Shown piece by piece: positions 8,072 through 16,805 of a stretch of DNA of 64,000 bases. Each line of letters opens with the position of its first letter. The stretch's first letter is position 1. The position numbers and the translations under genes are program-made. The stretch comes from Tepidimonas taiwanensis (GTDB taxonomy: Bacteria; Pseudomonadota; Gammaproteobacteria; Burkholderiales; Burkholderiaceae_C), in contig NZ_CP083911.1 in assembly GCF_020162115.1 (NCBI RefSeq), forward strand, positions 62,001-126,000. The letters are read 5' to 3'. The notes beneath the pieces are model-generated. The model searched no databases. It saw only the letters and a list, made by a program, of their open reading frames with translations, and was not told the DNA's origin.

Positions 8072-9208
8072 TCAAAGGATTTGCAAGTGCTCGGTACCGG
8101 CGGCCAGATCCATGTTGCGCGCGCGCCGGCTCTCGAGTTTGATGCGGACTTTGACGTCGTTTTGCGAATCCGCGTAGCGAACGGCGTCTTCGTACGAGAT
8201 CAGATAGGACTCAAAGGCGTTGAACAGGGCTTGGTCGAATGTTTGCATGCCCACCTCGGTGCTGCGCTTCATCACTTCCTTGATCTCCTGCACCTCGCCT
8301 TTGGCGATGAGGTCGGCGATGAACGCAGTGTTGAGCAGCACCTCGACGATGGCCACACGCCCCTTGCCGTCCTCGCGCGGCAGCAGCCGCTGCGCGACCA
8401 TGCCGCGCAGGTTGAGCGAGACGTCCTTGAGCAGCTGGGCGTGGCGCTCGTGCGGAAAGAAGTTGATGATGCGCTCCATCGCCTGGTTGGCGCTGTTGGC
8501 GTGCAGCGTGGCCAGACACAGGTGCCCGGTTTCCGCGAACGAGATCGCGTGCTCCATCGTTTCGCGGTCGCGGATCTCGCCCATCAGGATGACGTTGGGG
8601 GCTTGGCGCAGGGCATTTTTGAGTGCGATGTCCCAGTTCTCGGTGTCGATGCCGATTTCGCGCTGCGTCACGATACAGTTTTTGTGCGTGTGCACGAACT
8701 CCACCGGGTCCTCGACCGTGACGATGTGGTCGTGCGTTTGCTCGTTGCGCCAGTCCAGCATCGCCGCCAGTGTGGTGGATTTGCCGGTGCCGGTGCCGCC
8801 GACGACGATGCAGATGCCGCGCTTGGCCAGCGCGAGCTGCTTGAGGATCGGCGGCAGCCCCAGCTCGTCGATCGTCGGGATCTTGGCTGGGATCTTGCGC
8901 AGCACGAGGCCGACCTGCCCCATCTGCACGAAGGCGTTGACGCGAAAGCGTCCGATGCCGGCCGGTGCGATCGCGAAATTGCACTCCTTCGAGCGTTCGA
9001 ACTCGGCGGCCTGGCGGTCGTTCATGATCGCCCGCGCCAGCGCCTGGGTGTGCTGACCCGTCAGTGGTTGCGGCGAGACCTTGGTGATGACGCCATCGAC
9101 CTTGATGGCTGGCGGGAAGTCGGCTGTCAGAAACAAGTCACTGCCGTTACGGCTGATGAGCAACCGCAACAGCTCGTGGATGAACTGGGTGGCCTGGTCG
9201 CGCTGCAT
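8072..9208 (-). CDS. pilU: type IV pilus retraction ATPase PilU
   Basis: A 378-residue hexameric retraction ATPase that works with PilT at the pilus base on the inner membrane. Walker A GGTGTGKST spans residues 137-145; the Asp box (TVEDPVEFVH), Walker B (VILMGEIRD) and His box (GHLCLATLHANSA) follow in order. Compared with PilT it has a longer C-terminal tail (about 35 residues) typical of PilU. It starts 19 bases after the pilT stop, so both are probably one transcript. Confidence 0.95.
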   Translation of the reverse strand: MQRDQATQFIHELLRLLISRNGSDLFLTADFPPAIKVDGVITKVSPQPLTGQHTQALARAIMNDRQAAEFERSKECNFAIAPAGIGRFRVNAFVQMGQVGLVLRKIPAKIPTIDELGLPPILKQLALAKRGICIVVGGTGTGKSTTLAAMLDWRNEQTHDHIVTVEDPVEFVHTHKNCIVTQREIGIDTENWDIALKNALRQAPNVILMGEIRDRETMEHAISFAETGHLCLATLHANSANQAMERIINFFPHERHAQLLKDVSLNLRGMVAQRLLPREDGKGRVAIVEVLLNTAFIADLIAKGEVQEIKEVMKRSTEVGMQTFDQALFNAFESYLISYEDAVRYADSQNDVKVRIKLESRRARNMDLAAGTEHLQIL

Positions 9209-9227
9209 GCTGCGGCCTTCCGTTGCG

Positions 9228-10271
9228 TTAGAGCGGGAAATTTTCAGGGTTTTTGGCCTTGGTGCGTGCTTCGGCGGCGGTGACCACGTTGCGCCGCACC
9301 AGATCGATGAGCGCCTGGTCGAGCGTTTGCATGCCGTACTGCTGTCCGGTCTGAATGGCCGAGTACATCTGCGCCACCTTGTTTTCGCGGATGAGGTTGC
9401 GGATGGCGGGGGTGCCGATCATGATTTCGTGCGCGGCCACGCGCCCCTTGCCGTCGGCGGTCTTGAGCAGCGTCTGCGAGATCACGGCGACCAGCGACTC
9501 CGACAGCATGGCGCGGATCATCTCCTTTTCTTCCGCGGGGAAGACGTCGACGATACGGTCGATGGTTTTGGCCGCACTCGACGTGTGGAGGGTGCCGAAG
9601 ACCAGGTGGCCGGTTTCGGCCGCGGTCATCGCGAGGCGGATGGTTTCCAGGTCGCGCATCTCACCGACCAGGATCACGTCCGGGTCTTCGCGCAACGCCG
9701 ATCGAAGCGCCGCCGCGAACGAGTGCGTCATCGGGCCGACCTCGCGCTGGTTGACGAGGCTTTTTTTCGATTCGTGCACGAACTCGATCGGGTCCTCGAT
9801 CGTCAGGATGTGTCCCGGATCGTGCTCGTTGCGGTGGTTGACCATCGCGGCCAGCGTCGTCGATTTACCGGAGCCGGTGGGGCCGGTCACCAGGACGAGT
9901 CCGCGCGGTTTCATCGCCAGATCGGCGAAGATGCGCGGGCAGTTCAAATCCTCCAGCGTCAGCACCTTCGACGGGATGGTGCGGAACACCGCCGCCGCAC
10001 CGCGGTGCTGGTTGAACGCGTTGACACGAAAACGCGACAACCCCGGAATTTCAAACGAAAAGTCGCACTCCAGAAACTCCTCGTACGCCTTGCGCTGCGC
10101 ATCCGTCATGATGTCGTACACCATGGCGTGCACCTTTTTGTGATCCAACGGCTCGACATTGATGCGCCGCACGTCACCGTGTACCCGTATCATCGGGGGC
10201 AAGCCCGCAGAGAGGTGGAGGTCAGAAGCTTTGTTTTTGACCGCGAAGGCCAGCAGCTGTGTTACGTCCAT
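9228..10271 (-). CDS. pilT: type IV pilus retraction ATPase PilT
   Basis: A 347-residue AAA-type retraction motor that disassembles pilin and drives twitching motility and DNA uptake. Walker A GPTGSGKST is at residues 130-138, followed by the Asp box (TIEDPIEFVH), Walker B (VILVGEMRD) and the His box (GHLVFGTLHTSSA). The start MDVTQLLAF is the conserved PilT N-terminus; upstream in-frame sequence is antisense to yggS. Only 12 bases separate this ATG from the divergent yggS ATG, so the promoter must lie inside yggS. pilU follows. Confidence 0.97.
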   Translation of the reverse strand: MDVTQLLAFAVKNKASDLHLSAGLPPMIRVHGDVRRINVEPLDHKKVHAMVYDIMTDAQRKAYEEFLECDFSFEIPGLSRFRVNAFNQHRGAAAVFRTIPSKVLTLEDLNCPRIFADLAMKPRGLVLVTGPTGSGKSTTLAAMVNHRNEHDPGHILTIEDPIEFVHESKKSLVNQREVGPMTHSFAAALRSALREDPDVILVGEMRDLETIRLAMTAAETGHLVFGTLHTSSAAKTIDRIVDVFPAEEKEMIRAMLSESLVAVISQTLLKTADGKGRVAAHEIMIGTPAIRNLIRENKVAQMYSAIQTGQQYGMQTLDQALIDLVRRNVVTAAEARTKAKNPENFPL

Positions 10272-10283
10272 ATTCCGCAGATT

Positions 10284-11000
10284 ATGGCAACGATTGCGCG
10301 CAATCTCCAAGCTGTCCGTGAGCGCATTGCAACAGCGTGCGCACGCCACGGGCGCGAGCCGTCGGCGGTGCGGCTCTTGGCGGTGTCCAAAACTTTTGGC
10401 CCGGAAGCGGTGGCCGAGGCTGCGGCCGCGGGGCAGACGGCGTTTGGCGAAAACTATGTTCAGGAAGGTCTGGCCAAGATCGCCGCGCTGCGCGAGGCGG
10501 GCGTGACGGGGCTGGCGTGGCACTGCATCGGACCGCTGCAGCGCAACAAGACGCGCGCGGTGGCCGAGGCGTTCGACTGGGTGCAGTCAGTGGATAGGCT
10601 TCAGATCGCGCAGCGTTTGAGCGACCAGCGCCCGGCGCACCTCGCGCCGCTGAACGTGTGCTTGCAGGTCAATATCGACGGTGCCCCGACCAAGGCGGGG
10701 GTGCCCCCGGAGGAAGCGCTGGCGCTGGCACGCGCGGTGGCGGCACTGCCGCGGCTGCGCCTGCGCGGGCTGATGGCGATCCCCGACCCGGCGCCCGATC
10801 CCGACACTGCCCGCGCGGTGTTTGCGCGCGTGGCGGCGTTGTTCGCCGAGGTGCGCGCCGCGCTGGGAAACCCCGTGGATTTCGACACGCTGTCGATGGG
10901 CATGAGCGACGACCTGGAGCCCGCGATCGCGGCCGGCAGCACGATGGTGCGGGTCGGCAGCGCGATCTTCGGGCGGCGGGTCTACGCTCCGGGCGGTTGA
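10284..11000 (+). CDS. yggS: YggS/PROSC family pyridoxal-phosphate homeostasis protein
   Basis: A 238-residue PLP-binding TIM-barrel protein of the YggS/PLPBP family, which buffers free PLP and affects amino-acid pools. The PLP lysine is Lys36 in LLAVSKTFG. FGENYVQE, WHCIGPLQRNK and the phosphate-binding SMGMSDDLEPAI..GSTMVRVGSAIFG are all present. It is divergent from pilT, an arrangement conserved in many proteobacteria. The start codon lies within the pilT leader. Confidence 0.95.
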   Translation: MATIARNLQAVRERIATACARHGREPSAVRLLAVSKTFGPEAVAEAAAAGQTAFGENYVQEGLAKIAALREAGVTGLAWHCIGPLQRNKTRAVAEAFDWVQSVDRLQIAQRLSDQRPAHLAPLNVCLQVNIDGAPTKAGVPPEEALALARAVAALPRLRLRGLMAIPDPAPDPDTARAVFARVAALFAEVRAALGNPVDFDTLSMGMSDDLEPAIAAGSTMVRVGSAIFGRRVYAPGG

Positions 11001-11042
11001 TCCGGCGGCGCAACCCGCGCGCGCTTGGTCGTTCGGTCGACT

Positions 11043-14000
11043 TCAATCCAGCGCCATCAGGGTGGCGTTGCCCCCCGCGGCCGCGGTGTTGGTGCTGACG
11101 CTGCGCTCGGTCAGCGCCGCCAGGGGCACGGTCATACGGTCGTCCCAGCGGTGCACGGTGACCACCGGGCCTGCTTGGGCGGCCAGGGCCTGCTGCAGCG
11201 CTACCAGCGCGGCGGCATCGCCGTCGAACAGCACGGTCTCCACCTCGCCCAGGCCCGCGGCATCGGCGGCGGGGATGGCATCGGCACCCGCCGCCCGCAC
11301 CGCCGCGGCCATCCGTTCCCGTACCGCACCGTCGGTGGTCACGCACCCCACGCGGCCGCGCGGCAGCAGCCGGTACTCGTCGCGCTGGCCCGTGGGGCCG
11401 CGCAGCACCACCGGGGCGCGCCAGTCGTCGGGGTCGGCCGCACCGGCAAAGGCCAGCGCGCGCCGCAGCGCGTCCGCCGGTGTCTGCGCCAGCAGCCGGT
11501 ACAGGTACAGCGGCCCGCCGGCCTTGGGGCCGGTACCCGACAAGCCCTCGCCACCGAAGGGCTGCACGCCCACCACCGCGCCGACCATGTTGCGGTTGAC
11601 ATAGTGGTTGCCGGCGTGCACACGGCCGGTGAGCGCATGGATGGTTTCGTCGATGCGGCTGTGCACGCCGAAGGTCAGGCCGTAGCCGGTGGCGTGGATC
11701 GCGTCGATGAGCGCGTCGCGCTGCTCGCGCCGCCAGCGCAGCACGTGCAGCACGGGGCCGAACACCTCGCGCTCGGGCAGCGCGAGGCCGTCGAGTTCGA
11801 TCACGGTGGGCGGCACGAAGGTGCCGGCGCTGGCGTCCTCGGGCGGCAGCGCCGCTTGCCAGACGCGGCAGCCGCGCGCGCGCATCGCCTCGATGTGGGC
11901 GAGGATACGCCCGCGCGCCTCGGCGTCGATCACCGGGCCGACGTCGGTGGCCAGCCGGGCCGGGTTGCCCACGCGCAATGCTTCGACCGCGCCGCGCAGC
12001 ATCGCGAGCAGCCGGTCCGCTGCCTCTTCCTGCACGCACAGCACGCGCAGCGCCGAGCAGCGCTGCCCTGCGCTGTCGAACGCCGAAGTGATGACGTCCT
12101 GCACGACCTGCTCCGGCAGCGCGGAGGTATCGACGATCATCGCGTTTTGTCCGCCCGTTTCGGCGATCAGCGGCACAGGGTGGGCGCGGCCGTCGGCGTC
12201 GAGCCGCACACGGTGGGCCAGCGCGCGCTGCAGCAGCCGCGCGACCTCGGTGGAGCCGGTGAAGACCACACCGGCGATGCGGGGGGCGGCCACCAACGCG
12301 GCACCCACCGTCTCGCCCGCACCCGGCAGCAGCTGCAGCACATCGCGCGGCACACCCGCGGTGTGCAGCAGCGCCGTCATGCGCGCCGCGACCAACGGCG
12401 TCTGCTCGGCCGGCTTGGCCAGCACCGGGTTGCCCACGGCCAGCGCCGCGGCGATCTGGCCCGTGAAGATCGCCAGCGGGAAGTTCCACGGGCTGATGCA
12501 CACCACCGGCCCGAGCGGCGCGGCGTCCCCGGGCCAGTGCGCATCGCGCACCTGCGCGCCGTAGTAACGCAGAAAGTCGATCGCCTCGCGTACCTCGGCC
12601 ACGGCGTTGGCGGCGGTCTTGCCCGCCTCGCGCGTGAGCAGCGCGACAAAGGCGGGCAGGTCGGCCTGCAGCGCGTCGGCGGCGCGCGCCAGCGCCGTGG
12701 CGCGCTCGGCCGCCGGGGTGCAGGTCCACGCTGTGGCGGCGGCGCAGGCGGCATCGACCGCAGCCGTGACCTGGGAGACGGTCGCCTCGCGTACCGTGCC
12801 GATGCGCTCGCGCACGTCGGCGGGGTTGACGATGACGCGCGTCGGGCCGTCGTCGGACGCCGGAACGGTCGGGGCCAGCAGCGGTGCCGCGTCGAGCGGT
12901 GCCGCGCGGCTGGCGGCCAGTGCCGCGTCCACACGCGCCAGCGTATCTTCGTCGGCCAAGTCGAGCCCGGCGCTGTTGGCGCGCGGCTCGCCGTACAGGG
13001 CCGCGGGCGCGGCGATGCGCGGGTGGGGCAGGCCCGGCGCGCCCTCGGCAGCGGCCCAGCGCTCGACGGTGGTCACGGGGTCTTCGGTCAGCGCCTCGAG
13101 CGAAATGTGCGGGTCGGCGATGCGGTGCACGAAAGACGTGTTGGCCCCGTTTTCCAGCAACCGCCGCACGAGGTAGGCCAGCAGCGTTTCGTGCGTGCCC
13201 ACCGGCGCGTAGATGCGGCACGGGCGCCCGAGGCCCCCGGCACTGACCGGGGCGACCACCTGCTCGTACAGCGGCTCGCCCATGCCGTGCAGGCACTGGA
13301 ACTCGTACTGGTGCGGGTGCCACGTCGCGGGGTCGGCCATTTCGTGGATGGCCGCCAGCGTGTGGGCGTTGTGCGTGGCGAACTGCGGGAACACCGCATC
13401 TGGCGCGGCCAGCAGCGCGCGCGCGCAGGCCAGGTACGACACGTCCGTGTACGCCTTGCGCGTGTAGACGGGATAGTCCAGCCCGTCGAGCTGGGCGCGC
13501 TTGATCTCGCTGTCCCAGTACGCGCCTTTGACGAGCCGCACCAACAGCCGGCGGCCGCTGCGTCGCGCCAGCGCGATGACGTGCTCCACCACCGCGGTGG
13601 CGCGCTTCTGGTACGCCTGGATCACGAAGCCGATGCCCTGCCAGCCGGAGAGCGACGGCTCGAAGCACAGGCGCTCGAGCAGATCCAGCGAAATTTCCAG
13701 CCGGTCACACTCCTCCGCGTCGATGTGCAATCCGATGTCGACCGCGCGCGCCGCCTGCGCCAGCGCCAGCAGCCGCGGGTAGAGCTCGTCCATGACCCGC
13801 GCATACTGGGCGCGGCTGTATCGCGGGTGCAGTGCCGACAGCTTGATCGAGACCCCGGGGCCGTCGATGACGCCGCGACCGGCGTTGGCCGCGCCGATGG
13901 CGTCGATCGCCGCACGGTAGGCGTCGAAGTAGCGCTGCGCGTCTTCGGCGGTCAGCGCCGCTTCGCCCAGCATGTCATACGAGTAGCGAAAGCCCTGCGC

Positions 14001-14651
14001 CTCGCGCCGCTGCGCGCGCTGCAGCGCCTCGGCGATGGTCTGGCCGGTGACGAACTGCTCGCCCAGCAGGCGCATCGCCAGGTCCACCCCTTGGCGCACG
14101 AGCGGTTCGCCCCCACGGCGCAGCAGCCGGGTCAGCGCGCCGCCCAGGCCGTCTTCGCTGTGCGTGGCGGTGAGTTTGCCGGTCAGCAGCAGCCCCCAGG
14201 TGGCGGCGTTGACGAACAGCGACGGACTCTTGCCGACATGTGCGCGCCAGTCGCCGCGCCCGATCTTGTCGCGGATCAGCGCGTCACGCGTGGCGGCGTC
14301 CGGGATGCGCAGCAGTGCTTCCGCCAGACACATCAGTGCCACGCCCTCCTGCGACGACAGCGAATATTCCTGCAACAGCGCCTGCACCAGCCCCTCGCGG
14401 CCGCGTTGCGGCGCGCGCTGCCGCAGCGTAGCGGCCAGCCGTTGGGCGAGGGCCGCGACGCGCGCGCGCTGCGCGTCGCTCAGGCGGGCCTGTTCCAGCA
14501 GACGGGGCACGAGCGCCGTTTCCGGCGCGCGGTGCAGCGGCGGCAGGGCGCTCGACGTGGCGGCGCGCTCGATCGGGCCGTCGGCAAAGGGCGGGGTGGC
14601 GCACGTGGTGTTGTCGGGGCGCAGCCAGCGGGGCGGGACGGTGGCGTTCAT
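11043..14651 (-). CDS. putA: bifunctional proline dehydrogenase / L-glutamate gamma-semialdehyde dehydrogenase PutA
   Basis: A 1202-residue enzyme that oxidises proline (FAD) and then P5C/glutamate semialdehyde (NAD) to glutamate at the membrane. After a helical arm (to about 140) comes the PRODH barrel (about 150-450) with SIKLSALHPRYS, LVRLVKGAYWD and YPVYTRK. The aldehyde dehydrogenase half (about 530-1000) has ISPWNFPLAI, the general-base region LIAETGGQNAM and the catalytic Cys in AGQRCSALRVL. A roughly 200-residue C-terminal domain follows, ending in the conserved STNTAAAGGNATLMALD. The N-terminal ribbon-helix-helix repressor domain of enterobacterial PutA is absent, so regulation probably belongs to the divergent Lrp-type gene. 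Confidence 0.96.
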   Translation of the reverse strand: MNATVPPRWLRPDNTTCATPPFADGPIERAATSSALPPLHRAPETALVPRLLEQARLSDAQRARVAALAQRLAATLRQRAPQRGREGLVQALLQEYSLSSQEGVALMCLAEALLRIPDAATRDALIRDKIGRGDWRAHVGKSPSLFVNAATWGLLLTGKLTATHSEDGLGGALTRLLRRGGEPLVRQGVDLAMRLLGEQFVTGQTIAEALQRAQRREAQGFRYSYDMLGEAALTAEDAQRYFDAYRAAIDAIGAANAGRGVIDGPGVSIKLSALHPRYSRAQYARVMDELYPRLLALAQAARAVDIGLHIDAEECDRLEISLDLLERLCFEPSLSGWQGIGFVIQAYQKRATAVVEHVIALARRSGRRLLVRLVKGAYWDSEIKRAQLDGLDYPVYTRKAYTDVSYLACARALLAAPDAVFPQFATHNAHTLAAIHEMADPATWHPHQYEFQCLHGMGEPLYEQVVAPVSAGGLGRPCRIYAPVGTHETLLAYLVRRLLENGANTSFVHRIADPHISLEALTEDPVTTVERWAAAEGAPGLPHPRIAAPAALYGEPRANSAGLDLADEDTLARVDAALAASRAAPLDAAPLLAPTVPASDDGPTRVIVNPADVRERIGTVREATVSQVTAAVDAACAAATAWTCTPAAERATALARAADALQADLPAFVALLTREAGKTAANAVAEVREAIDFLRYYGAQVRDAHWPGDAAPLGPVVCISPWNFPLAIFTGQIAAALAVGNPVLAKPAEQTPLVAARMTALLHTAGVPRDVLQLLPGAGETVGAALVAAPRIAGVVFTGSTEVARLLQRALAHRVRLDADGRAHPVPLIAETGGQNAMIVDTSALPEQVVQDVITSAFDSAGQRCSALRVLCVQEEAADRLLAMLRGAVEALRVGNPARLATDVGPVIDAEARGRILAHIEAMRARGCRVWQAALPPEDASAGTFVPPTVIELDGLALPEREVFGPVLHVLRWRREQRDALIDAIHATGYGLTFGVHSRIDETIHALTGRVHAGNHYVNRNMVGAVVGVQPFGGEGLSGTGPKAGGPLYLYRLLAQTPADALRRALAFAGAADPDDWRAPVVLRGPTGQRDEYRLLPRGRVGCVTTDGAVRERMAAAVRAAGADAIPAADAAGLGEVETVLFDGDAAALVALQQALAAQAGPVVTVHRWDDRMTVPLAALTERSVSTNTAAAGGNATLMALD

Positions 14652-14887
14652 GGGGGAGCCTTGCGGGATTGCGATGGCGACAGTCTGCGCTGGTTTTGAC
14701 GAAATGAAAGTCGGTTTTTTGCGTATAAATTAGATAAAAATCACGATATCATCGGCCGATGCCGTCACGGATTCAGCTGGTGCCGCTGCCCGGGCAGCCC
14801 GCGGCCGGCCAGACCGCTGGGCGCGCCGTTGTCAGCCCGCGGGAGGGGCCTGTGCGGCCCACCACCCTTTGCACGAACGGACGTCCC
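14652..14887. promoter_or_regulatory. putA / lrp divergent control region
   Basis: A 236-base gap. About 14690-14756 is strikingly AT-rich for this genome (TATAAATTAGATAAAAATCA) and holds -10-like sequences on both strands (TATAAA at 14724-14729; TTATAC on the other strand). This is the expected position for divergent promoters and Lrp-family binding. The rest (14760-14887) is GC-rich leader to lrp; I see no hairpin or second gene there. Confidence 0.55.
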
Positions 14888-15352
14888 ATGCCTGATCTTG
14901 ACCGCATCGACCTGCGCATCCTCGACGTGCTGCAGCGCGACGGGCGCATCACCAACCTGAAGCTGGCCGAGGCCGTGGCGCTGTCACCCACGGCGGTGCT
15001 GGCGCGCGTGCAGCGCCTCACGCGGGAGGGTTACATCCTGGGTTACGAGGCGCGACTCAATCCCGCCAAGCTGGGCGGCGGGCTGCTGGTGTTCGTGGAG
15101 GTGCTGCTCGACCGCACGACGCCGAACGTGTTCGAGCAGTTCAAGGCGGCGGTACAGGCGTCGCCGCAGGTGCTGGAGTGCCACATGGTGGCCGGCGGCT
15201 TCGACTATCTCGTCAAGACGCGCGTGGCGGACATGGCGGACTACCGGCGCTTCGCCGGCGACGTGCTGTGGCAACTACCGGGGGTGCGCGAGACACGCAC
15301 GTATGCCGTGATGGAGGAGGTCAAGAACACCCACCACCTGCCGCTGTTCTGA
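14888..15352 (+). CDS. Lrp/AsnC family regulator of proline use (PutR-like)
   Basis: A 154-residue Lrp/AsnC protein: N-terminal winged helix (DLRILDVLQRDGRITNLKLA) and C-terminal RAM/ligand domain with the Gly-containing turn MVAGGFDYLVKTRV. It is divergent from putA, and such regulators (PutR, BkdR type) typically activate the neighbouring amino-acid catabolic operon in response to the substrate. The ATG at 14888 is the start that gives the family N-terminus; an in-frame extension upstream is Pro/Gly-rich with no homology. Confidence 0.9.
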   Translation: MPDLDRIDLRILDVLQRDGRITNLKLAEAVALSPTAVLARVQRLTREGYILGYEARLNPAKLGGGLLVFVEVLLDRTTPNVFEQFKAAVQASPQVLECHMVAGGFDYLVKTRVADMADYRRFAGDVLWQLPGVRETRTYAVMEEVKNTHHLPLF

Positions 15353-15409
15353 CCGCGTGGGTGGCAGCGTATCACGAGGGGTGGGGAATGCCAACCGGGG
15401 GCGCACAGG

Positions 15410-15443
15410 GGCAACGGGTAAGTTCTTCGGGGGAACCGTTGCC
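15410..15443 (+). terminator. hairpin after the putA-linked lrp
   Basis: A long stem (GGCAACGG / CCGTTGCC, with inner GTTC / GAAC) sits 58 bases after the lrp stop. It faces the convergent ocd gene across a 215-base gap. It lacks a T-run. Otherwise I see nothing in 15444-15567. Confidence 0.45.
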
Positions 15444-15567
15444 TTCTGCGGCGCGCACGGGTGGATGTGGCAGTGTACGCGCCCGCGCCATTGACCACTC
15501 TGGGGTGGCCAACGGTGCCGAGACGGGTGACACGGTGACCGGTTGCTCGGCAGGGGATCCGTGGCGA

Positions 15568-16635
15568 CTAGGCCGCGCGGCGCAGCGCCGCCGCCCGCGG
15601 GCGCAGCAGGCCGAAGAGGTTCTTCGGGTCGTCCAGGTCCGGGATCAGGTCCAGCGTCTCGCCGAGGCCCAGCCTTTCGGCCGCCGCGTGGACGAAGCGC
15701 AGCGCCGCGTAATCCTCGAGCGCGAAGCCGACCGAATCGAACACCGTCACCTCGGCCGCGTCGTGTCGGCCCGCTGCCCGCCCGGTGAGCACCTCCCACA
15801 GCTCGGTGACCGGAAAGTCGGCCGGCAGCTGCTGAATGTCACCCTCGATGCGCGTCTGCGGCGCGTACTCGACGAAGACGCGCGCGCCCCGCAGCACGTC
15901 CGGGTGCAGCTCGGTCTTGCCCGGGCAGTCGCCGCCGACGGCGTTGATGTGCATGCCGGGCGCGATCATCTCGGGCGTCAGGATGGTGGCGTTGGTCTTG
16001 TCCGCGGTGACGGTGGTGACGATGTCGGCCCCGCGCACGGCCTCGGCGGTGCTGGCGCAGCGGGTGAGCGTCAGGCCACTGCCCTGCAGGTTGGCGACGA
16101 GCTTGTCGGTGGCGGCCGGGTCGACGTCGAACAGCCGCAGCTCGCGCACGCCCAGCAGGTGCTGGAACGCCAGCGCCTGGAACTCGGCCTGCGCACCGTT
16201 GCCGATCAGCGCCATCACGCGGCTGTCGGGGCGCGCCAGCGCCTGCGCGGCCAGCGCCGACATCGCCGCAGTGCGCAGCGCAGTGGTCAGCGTCAGCTCG
16301 CTCAGCAGCAGCGGTGCACCGGTGGCCACGTCGGCGAGCACGCCAAACGCCATCACGGTGGGCAGTCCCTCGCGCGTATTTTTCGGGTGGCCGTTGACGT
16401 ATTTGAAGCTGTAGAGCCGCTCGTCCGCGATCGGCATCAGCTCGATGACGCCGTCGCGCGAGTGGTTGGCCACGCGGGCGCACTTGTCAAAGTCCGCCCA
16501 GCGGCAAAAGTCCTCGCGGATGTGGTCGGCGATGCCGCGCAGGCAGGCCTCGACACCGAGCGTCTGCACGAGCTGCACCAGCGCTGGGGCGCTGAGGTAG
16601 CGGGTGGCAACGCGGGCGGTGGCAGGATGGCGCAT
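15568..16635 (-). CDS. ocd: ornithine cyclodeaminase
   Basis: A 355-residue NAD-dependent enzyme that converts L-ornithine directly to L-proline and ammonia. It follows the Pseudomonas ornithine cyclodeaminase closely: ARVANHSRDGVIELMP, YSFKYVNGHPKN, the Rossmann GNGAQAEFQALAF, AVGGDCPGKTEL (catalytic Asp) and VFDSVGFALEDYAALR. It is divergent from a second Lrp/AsnC gene and close to putA, so ornithine could flow through proline to glutamate using neighbouring genes. The ATG at 16635 has GGAG about 7 bases upstream. Confidence 0.93.
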   Translation of the reverse strand: MRHPATARVATRYLSAPALVQLVQTLGVEACLRGIADHIREDFCRWADFDKCARVANHSRDGVIELMPIADERLYSFKYVNGHPKNTREGLPTVMAFGVLADVATGAPLLLSELTLTTALRTAAMSALAAQALARPDSRVMALIGNGAQAEFQALAFQHLLGVRELRLFDVDPAATDKLVANLQGSGLTLTRCASTAEAVRGADIVTTVTADKTNATILTPEMIAPGMHINAVGGDCPGKTELHPDVLRGARVFVEYAPQTRIEGDIQQLPADFPVTELWEVLTGRAAGRHDAAEVTVFDSVGFALEDYAALRFVHAAAERLGLGETLDLIPDLDDPKNLFGLLRPRAAALRRAA

Positions 16636-16733
16636 GGGGAGTCTCCGGGGATGTTTGGAATGGAAAAAGCATCAAAAAATGGGTGTGCCGAGAGTCTCCC
16701 GCAGGCCGCTGTCAATGTAAAACGGCAAAATGT

Positions 16734-16763
16734 TGTCGAAATGGGCGAAAACTGTCGAAATGG
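16734..16763. repeat. direct repeats TGTCGAAATGG between ocd and its AsnC-type gene
   Basis: Two exact 11-base copies (16734-16744 and 16753-16763) start 19 bases apart. A weaker third (TGTCAATG) begins near 16710. They lie in the 170-base divergent gap between ocd and lrp, where an Lrp/AsnC regulator would bind. Helically phased direct repeats suit a multimeric Lrp-type protein; binding is inference. Confidence 0.5.
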
Positions 16764-16805
16764 CAGAGTGCCCTGAGCAAATCGACCAACCCGCACCCGA
16801 CGACC

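Noticed and set aside
11025..14699. A 1224-codon + strand frame fully antisense to putA
   Set aside because: Long antisense frames arise from strong GC bias here. The product is Arg/Gln/His-rich without recognisable domains, while PutA is unmistakable.
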